This document shows positions 57,901 through 64,000 of a DNA stretch of 64,000 bases, in pieces (position 1 is the stretch's first letter; the number at the start of each line of letters is the position of its first letter). Position numbers and translations under genes: made by a program. The notes beneath the pieces are model-generated. The model ran no database searches, had not been told where the DNA came from, and was given only the letters and a program-made list of their open reading frames with translations. Source of the stretch: Gnetum montanum (lineage: Eukaryota; Streptophyta; Gnetopsida; Gnetales; Gnetaceae); the NCBI GenBank assembly GCA_015680685.1, contig MNCI01018059.1, positions 551,460 through 615,459 of the forward strand, in the 5' to 3' direction.

Positions 57901-58763
57901 AACAAGCTCTCAAGCAAAAGAACACAACGCTGAGCTTGTATGACCTCTTGATGACTTCTCGAGAACACCGCGAGGCGATGGTACGCATGCTGACATCCAT
58001 ATCAGTGGATGCCAGCTTGCCAGCAGAAGAGGAAGCAATACACGCTATCATGTTTCCTCCTGAAGCTGAACAAACCAAGCCCACCCCGTTGACCTTTCTG
58101 GACGAGTCTGTTAAAGATGATTCAGAAAAGGGTCAAGTGACAACAAAGCCGATGTTCATCACCATTCGGGTCGGCCAGTACCGGATCCGGAGGGTGCATG
58201 TGGATGATGGCGCGGCTGCTAATGTCATTCCCTATTCCATCGTGGATAGGTTGGGTTTGGTCGACCAGATCACTCCCATGACGACAGCCTGCGTGAAATC
58301 CTTCAATGGAGCACGGGTCTAAGTCAAGGGGATGGTGCGAATTGAGTTTGTGGCGGGGAATCAATTCCCCACGGAAGCCACATTTCTAGTCGTCGAGGAG
58401 ATGCCAGGCTTTAACTTGATCTTAGGGAGGTCGTGGTTAGCTCAGTTGAGGGCGGTCTCGTCGCCTATCCATCAGGAGATACACCTGCCTTACGCTGGGG
58501 GGGAGGTTATCATACGCGGCGACGAGATCACTCCCAGGACCGTTAGCAACATTGAGGAAGAGTGGGGTTCAGAGATCGAAACGGCTGATGATCAGCCTCC
58601 TCTCTAAGCCCCCGAACAGAACAATGACAATGTTGACGGTTTAGCCTGGGCTAACCTGCCATTTCCGGATGACAGCGTAGAGGAGTCAAACTGTAAACCT
58701 CCTCGTCCTTATGCAGCAACTAACGTAAAAGCCGCTAGGAGACAGTTGTGTATTGACGGCTGA
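54984..58763 (+). pseudogene. gag: T9 Gag-Pro, one frame with scattered Gln-type stops
   Basis: From ATG 54984 the same frame stays open for about 1,260 codons except for TAG/TAA at 55092, 55449, 55671, 55905, 56274, 57585, 58320 and 58605. It ends TGA at 58761-58763. N-terminal domain 55101-55450, Pro/Gln-rich linker to 56170, Retrotrans_gag core about 56230-56700 (SLPHFTKYNG, LTGKALDWYRALPRSSI, FIQRWNATWNEIRDPIAD), an Ala/Lys-rich linker, then a zinc-binding CDYHQMCGHDTDYCWALKDD. Protease 58140-58600: VDDGAAANVIPYSIVDRLGL and FNLILGRSWLAQLRA. Tat-type. No frameshift was found over 3.8 kb. It would assemble particles and mature itself; pol is absent afterwards. Confidence 0.85.
58203..58211 (+). 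other. T9 protease active-site motif, D-D-G
   Basis: The catalytic D-S/T-G motif of retropepsins reads Asp-Asp-Gly, followed by AAANVIP. T3 has N-D-G-A at the same place. Confidence 0.65.
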
Positions 58764-58914
58764 AGCTTACCTATCCATCGATCGCTCCTTTATTTCTGTG
58801 TGCTTTCAGCATTTGCATTCTATGTTTACGCTTTGCATTTTTTGGCTTTACATGTCCTATCATACGCATCGTCATGTCTTTATCCAGGGTTACATTTAGA
58901 CACGCTTTACGCAA
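58764..58914 (+). other. Short spacer after Gag-Pro
   Basis: No gene; T-rich, leads into the tandem repeats. Confidence 0.5.
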
Positions 58915-59431
58915 TGGCCCGCAACGGCCTTAAACTAGTTATGGCCCGCAACGGCCTTAAACTAGTTGCAGTTTACGCAATGGCCCGCAACGACCTTAAA
59001 CTAGTTTTAGTGTAGTTTACGCATCGGCCCGTAACGGCCTTAAACTAGCTTTCTTTCCACTTCATGCTTTTGGCCCGCAACGGCCTTAAACTAGTAGTTA
59101 CCATTTACGCAATGGCCCGCAACGACCTTAAACTAGTTTTAGTACAGTTTACGCATTGGCCCGCAACGGCCTTAAACTAGTGGTTACAATTTACGCAGTG
59201 GCCCGCAACGGCCTTAAACTAGTGGTTACAATTTACGCAATGGCCAACGACCTTAAACTAGTTTTCTATAAGCAATGTACGCAATGGCCCGCAACGGCCT
59301 TAAACTATTAGTTACTTCAAATTGCAGTTTACGCATTGGCCCGCAACGGCCTTAAACTAGCAGCTACTTTGCTATTTACGCATTGCTTAGTAATCCATTC
59401 ACGCTTCCGGCCCGCAATGGCCTTAAACTAA
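58915..59431 (+). repeat. 12-copy array of GGCCCGCAACGGCCTTAAAC units
   Basis: Twelve copies of CCTTAAACTA, nearly all preceded by GGCCCGCAACGG or GGCCCGCAACGA. Many are linked by TTTACGCA-TGG and followed by GT or TTTTAGT. Spacing is irregular (23 to about 50 bp, plus one longer gap). The short frame at 58800-59015 is a by-product. It sits exactly between the 3' ends of the convergent Gag-Pro and antisense genes. Confidence 0.9.
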
Positions 59432-59529
59432 GTCAAAATAACAAAAAAATATATGATAAATGGCTGATAGTCAGCCAAAATTTATAATGTCTTTCAAAAT
59501 CATTTGTGACATGATGCCAGAAAACAAAA

Positions 59530-62500
59530 TCACCCGTGACCCGTACTGCCACTATCACCCGTGTCTTTCAGCTCTAAGTCTAACCCCAAAAGGTCGTCCT
59601 CCAGTGGGCCATCGTTTCCGGGAAGTATCCCTCCTGGAAAGATTGTCTCTTCGTGAGACTCTTCTTCTAATGCTGGCTCCACTGGAGGATGCTCTTCGTC
59701 GTGTTGTTCCACCTCTGCTTCCATAGTTTCCTCCTCCAGCCCCTCAACTGGCGGACCTTCTCCACCTTCTGGTATCTGAAACGCAAACAACGCAAAACTT
59801 AGCATAGGCAACGTTATGTCGGGAAAACGCGCTGGCTAAGCTCTGCGTGAACTTATCCGAGATGACCCCGCTTCAGCAGCAAAGGGAAGCTTGTCTAGAC
59901 CAGCCCACAAACGCTTCATGATTTCATCCTCTGTTAGGTCTTGCCACGCATCCTCGCCCAAGGCCATCCCTGCCTTTACCTTCCCTTTCTCAACGCTACT
60001 CCAAGCGGGAGGATCTAGGTAAAAGGTAGGGATTGAAGCTTGATTCCCAGGAAAGACCATCGCTCTCTCTGGAGATGCAGTGACGGTCACCTGTTCTTCA
60101 AACTTCTTGAAGACCTCGGATGCTCCGATGGTGTCCACAAAGACCTCCAGGGACCGCGCTTTAATAGCCGAATCACGGTAGCGTTTCCTGTAGGCGACAC
60201 TTTCCCTTTTATACACGTGCTTGTGGTCTTTTTCCTGCTGCCCCCATTCCTGTACACCCGCGCAGTAGTCCCTCCAGTCTCGACACTTCTGAGCAAGGAG
60301 CTCTATTTGCATCCTTTGCTCCACTAACGCTCGGCTGGTTTGTACGTTGTTCCTGATCGCTGTCCAATAACGGGAGTGATCAATAACAGCAGTACGCCAG
60401 AATTTGTCCCCTGTCACTCGAGCCTGTAGGAACTCGTAGCGCCCCCTCAAGTCCTCGACTTCCTTAGTCAAGGACTCGACCCTTTGCTCTGATCGTTGTA
60501 GCTTCTTCCATAGGTCTTCGTTGATGTTTCTGCTTTCCCACGAGGAGCGTGTCGAGCGTAACGCACATTTACGTATTTCCTCATAAATGTGGCGTGGCAC
60601 GACCACCCCATCAGATGGGGGCTCTGCTGTGTCCAGGTCAATGGGCTCTGCGGGGTCCCATCGGAGGTGAGCTCTTGACAGAAAACAAATGTCAATACAG
60701 ATGACACATTATCACTAAGACATTACGCAGTCACTTCGATTAACTCACCAGCTCCAGGCTCGATGCGTTCCACACGCTCGATCATGTCGTTGAGCACGCC
60801 TTCCATGAAGGCAAACGTATCAGGGGAGTCCTTCCACGTTTTGTTAATAGCAGCAGATGTTGAAGCGTGTCCTTCCCCTATAGTGTAAAGCAAGTTAGAC
60901 AGTACTTATTCACAGATTCGTTCAAAAATAAAACATACGCTCATTACCTCTGCCGGTGACAGTAGCAGCGTCATCGGCATCTTCTGCACTTCTTTCTATT
61001 TCACGCACTGGGGTCTGTGCGTCTCTAGCTCCAGAAGCAGGGGCCTCCTCCCCAGTCTGTATGAGGCTCCCACTAGCGGCTGGGGCCGCCCTACGCGCTG
61101 AAGGCTGCGCACGACGCGTGCTAACAGCCGGGGCCTCTGCTTCCAAAATTGAGGCCCCCTCCCCACGCTTTAACACCATCGCCCCTGTCTCAGGGGTTAA
61201 TCGACCTGTCGATTTTGCTGTTTACATTCCATGCGTTAGAACATAATTCCATTAGCCCAAATCAAACATTGCATATATAGGCTTTACCCTTACCAGGCGG
61301 AGGCTTAGTCCGCTGCACCGTGAGCCCCATGGTGTGGCCTGCCTCGCCCCCAGGGGCCTCAGCCACGCGGAGCCTTTTCTGCCGAGCTGCAGGCTCCACG
61401 ATTTCCTCTGCCAAGCGTTTCTCCCGCAAGGCATCGCCAGTGTAGGTAGGCATTATCCCGCCTACACTGTCGAGGCCCCGCACTCGGGGTGCCGCCATGC
61501 CTTTGGTCGTCACCGACATTGATTCTCCGATCCCTTCCGGCGGGTCCTGCCCACGGGTAGTGCTGAGGATGTGGGCGATCCAAGGTCTGGACAGTTGGTC
61601 CCGGTCCTGCTGTACCCAAACCCCGTTCCTCTGAACAACTAGAAACTCAGCAAACCGCCGGAGGGCAACGATGAAAAAGGCATGGTGCACGTTGAAGCGA
61701 GACTCAAGCTTCTTGCGAAGCTTGACCATCTCGCTCCGTAAACCCTTGGCGAGATGGCTTCCCTAGTCGAAACGGGCTCCCTCCTCTAGCACCTCCCGCA
61801 TAATCCGCGTCTGCTCTACCGAAAAGATCCGCGCTTGCGAGAGAGTTTTAGGGAAGGTACAGGCCCGAAAAAGGGGATACAGCGTTTTGGCGGTTGCCAA
61901 CCGGAATTGCTCATAGGGGAATCCCTTGGCATCCTTAGGGACTTTGGCCCACTCCTGAAGAAGCGCCTCCACTTTGACGCCCCTCTGGGCCTTCACGTTT
62001 ACGGGAAGGCCGCTGGAGGGGACGCCAAACAGGTCTGAGAAGAGCTGGGCGTCGATGTCGAAGTTCACACGCACGTTATGCACGCGCATGCTGAAACGGT
62101 CAGCCTTCGCGTTAAAGGAGTTGACCAGGCCGATCATCTCGCTGGCAGGAATGTCAGGAGTGGCGGCCAGGAAAAGGTGCATTAGCCCCGCGGTCTGGAT
62201 GTTGGTGACCACCGCGGTTGGGGCCGCCGAGTGGCCAAGCCAATGCTGTGCCTCTTTGATGTCCCCATAACGAAAGAGGACGTCTCTCGCCTCGTGGCCG
62301 GAAATTGTAAGGGTAATCTCCCGAGATTCCCTGACTGTAAACCAAAAATGTAAGCCAAAAACGCAAGACATCACGCAAACATTATCGCCATAGTCACAAG
62401 TTATAACTCACAATCACACCACATAGCATTAAAACGCGCAACAGTCTTACCGGGGCCAAACGACAACAGGAATTGCGGGAGTTCTCTCTCCACATCCTCG

Positions 62501-63663
62501 ACGCTGAGGGGCGGATCCAGCATCCAATCCTCGTGCAGCCACCCGAGTCCCTCGTACTTCTTGAAGGCCTCCGCGTAGCGTGAGTGGTACTCATGCATCT
62601 CGTGGCCGATTTGTCCGATGACACCGGCTCGTACGTTATTCGTCGCGGTGAACAGCGTTATCGTTGTTTCGACACGGGGTAGCATATCGTAGTCGCCGAT
62701 TAGTCTGCTGTCATGGATAAAAAACCTGTACAATATAGCGTAAGTTTAATTCACCCCTCTACAGTTACATTGAAAACAAGCATTCTAACACAAAGACAAT
62801 ATAGCCATCCAGATTTGCTTACCCGCCTGCGTAGTATACCGTGCCTTGAGGGTTCTGGAAGTATGTTGACACATGGCGGGCCACAAATAGCGTATTGTAT
62901 GCGTGGTAGCAGTTGAAGCGGGGCATACCCTAGATCCAATGCAAGCTCCTCAGACCCCGAGAGTTGAGCGTTCGGTCCTCGGGATGGCCCGTTTCAATCG
63001 CCCCGTCTGTCAGGTAGGCCAGAATCCCCTGAGACGACCCTGGCAACAGGTGCTCCAGAACAGCACCAGCAACATCTCCGGTCACATGGGACCAGACGAT
63101 GATGCTGAAATTATGCAGGAAAAACCGCCAGAATTCCAGTGCCCCCTGTCGGTACCAGATGGCCTTCCCCTGCACTCTTGTGTGCGGAGGAGGGACATTT
63201 GGGACGATGGGGTTTAACCAGCATAAAACCCCAACAACATCCAGCACAAGCAGGATGGGCTTCAACGCAATGCTGTAGAAAGAAAAACGCAAAACGCAGT
63301 AAAACACTTACATCTACATGTCTAGAACTAACACAGAAATCGTAAAACGCAGTCAGGCCGGAATTGCCCAAACCCTTGCGACAACGCGAGGTTTGTCTCT
63401 GACAACGGCAATGAACGCAACCTTACTAAAACCCTCGCACTAGCTCGAGGTCCATAACTTGACATATGCACCCACGCAAGAGACATTCAAAAACGAAACA
63501 AATAGACATATAGGACGAGCGTAGGTACAGAAAGAATGGCCTACCGGTTAAGGGACGTCGGGTCGCAGACATTGATCAATGCCTGCGAGACACGGTTCAG
63601 TCTTTCCTGCACTTCATCAATTTTCGCCAGTTTGGCGTTCTGCTTCTTCGCCTTTGGTGCCAT
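59530..63663 (-). CDS. Antisense intron-containing gene in T9 (unknown function)
   Basis: Exons, reading right to left: 63663-63545, 63272-62823, 62725-62451, 62334-61294, 61217-60948, 60877-60749 and 60671-59839 with TAG at 59838-59836. A possible last exon or readthrough reaches 59530. All six introns are GT-AG and every junction keeps the frame, giving about 1,039 codons, or roughly 1,140 with the acidic tail. Two internal TAG codons (62932-62930, 61765-61763) look like Gln-to-stop changes. Exons 2-4 hold hydrophobic and mixed alpha/beta sequence (ILLVLDVVGVLCWL, MRVHNVRVNFDIDAQLFSDL). Exon 5 is Ala/Glu-rich. Exon 7 is a long coiled coil (SEQRVESLTKEVEDLRGRYE). The tail is acidic. The coiled coil resembles T5 ORF3. 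I cannot assign a function. Exon 4 could relate to plant 'putative transposon protein' ORFs. Confidence 0.75.
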
Positions 63664-64000
63664 CGCAATAGTTGTAGGGTTTCTTCACAGCCTGCGTACA
63701 AATCCTCGCAACGTTACACGTCCTAGCTTTCTGCTCTCCGTTCTCTCTGCTCTGCCTTTTCTCTGCTCTTCCTTGTAAATTCAAATCTCAATAGCCAACA
63801 ACTAGTTTTCATCGTGAAACCACTCATTTATACGCGAGGATCGCCGACTTGATATTGAATTAAAGCGGAACTTTCCCGAAACGGAATCCGAAAATTCGGT
63901 ATTAATTTGGTCGATATCGCACGCTCCACTGTCCGAAATGACGTTAAACTACCACATCTTATCGCCTCGTAATCGGGTTGCCTTGATTACAAACTTTGTC
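63664..64000 (-). promoter_or_regulatory. Probable promoter and 5' leader of the antisense gene
   Basis: On the minus strand a TATA box, TATAAATG, lies at 63832-63825, about 160 bp before the ATG. It is followed by a purine-rich GAGCAGAGAA-type leader (63776-63722), common in plant 5' UTRs. The ATG context is GCGATGGCACC. Upstream to 64000 I see no other gene. Confidence 0.6.

Larger units (their letters stand above)
53296..64000 (+). mobile_element. T9, Tat-like retroelement with Gag-Pro and an antisense gene, no pol; runs off the window
   Basis: 5' LTR 53296-54735, tRNA-Asn-type primer site 54742-54760, single-frame Gag-Pro 54984-58763, 12-copy repeat 58915-59431 and a convergent antisense gene 59530-63663 with promoter at about 63825. 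The whole stretch is richer in G+C and CpG than everything to its left, which supports a single unit. No RT, RNase H or integrase is found in any frame. The 3' LTR is not reached, so the right boundary, duplication and total size are unknown. Gag and Pro are homologous to T3. Confidence 0.75.

Noticed and set aside
57483-57968. Minus-strand 161-codon frame over the T9 Gag-Pro linker
   Set aside because: Shadow of the low-complexity sense frame; no homologue elsewhere in the window.
54984-58763. A non-standard genetic code reading TAG/TAA as Gln
   Set aside because: All stops are explained by C-to-T mutation. The same window has Trp-to-TAG and CGA-to-TGA changes and frameshifts in sister elements, and plant nuclear genes use the standard code.
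58800-59015. A small repeated protein (ARNGLKLV type)
   Set aside because: It is simply the translation of the 12-copy DNA repeat; the frame is not kept across the array.
58915-59431. CRISPR-like array
   Set aside because: Spacers are short, irregular and themselves related (TTTACGCA-TGG). This is plant DNA with no associated genes.
59776-59838. A clear last intron of the antisense gene
   Set aside because: A good acceptor (TTTGCGTTTCAG) is present, but no donor with matching phase is convincing. The two parts are already in the same frame, so readthrough, a lost donor or a true stop at 59836 cannot be separated.
60956-61246. Plus-strand Ala/Ser-rich frame
   Set aside because: Mirror of exon 5 of the antisense gene, which alone continues in frame across splice sites.

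Overview
This window looks like nuclear DNA from a large-genome seed plant. I see no ordinary host gene, rRNA or tRNA. Almost all of it is nested Ty3/gypsy-type LTR retrotransposons, most heavily decayed. The species cannot be read from the sequence. A gymnosperm or another giant-genome plant is an inference from the old, deeply nested, transition-rich elements.

I number the elements T1-T9. T3 (minus strand, about 5.4 to 32 kb) is the oldest host. It is a Tat-lineage element with Gag (26.0-29.2 kb), a retropepsin remnant (18.6-19.07 kb), a reverse transcriptase with YVDD intact (about 15.2-15.96 kb), two RNase H domains (14.2-15.2 kb) and an integrase (6.1-7.06 kb). It is split by T2 (7343-14201, minus, perfect duplication CATTG), a solo LTR (16336-17182, perfect duplication CATGG) and T4 (19073-26036, plus, near-perfect duplication). 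T1 (1-5430, minus) is cut by the left edge. T5 (34451-47574, plus) is a full-length Athila-like element with Gag, Pro, RT, RNase H, integrase and a third sense gene (ORF3). It sits inside remnant T6. T7 (48495-50422) and T8 (50423-53295) are minus-strand remnants.

T1, T2, T4, T5, T7 and T8 belong to one superfamily. Where the leader is present the primer site matches tRNA-Asp. The LTRs begin TGATG and end CATCA. PPT-like motifs recur inside the elements. T2 and T4 lack any visible pol yet keep Gag and conserved non-coding blocks; T1 and T8 look the same as far as they are preserved. They look like non-autonomous partners of T5-like elements.

T9 (53296 to beyond 64000, plus) is the youngest unit and is visibly richer in G+C. 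It has a 1440-bp LTR, a primer site that appears to match tRNA-Asn (shared with T3), one Gag-Pro reading frame of about 3.8 kb and no pol in the window. A 12-copy short repeat follows. Convergent to it is a seven- or eight-exon gene on the opposite strand (63663 down to 59836 or 59530), whose proposed exons join in frame at six successive GT-AG junctions and which has its own TATA box. This intron-bearing antisense gene inside a pol-less retroelement is the most notable feature. Its C-terminal half resembles the coiled-coil part of the sense ORF3 of T5.
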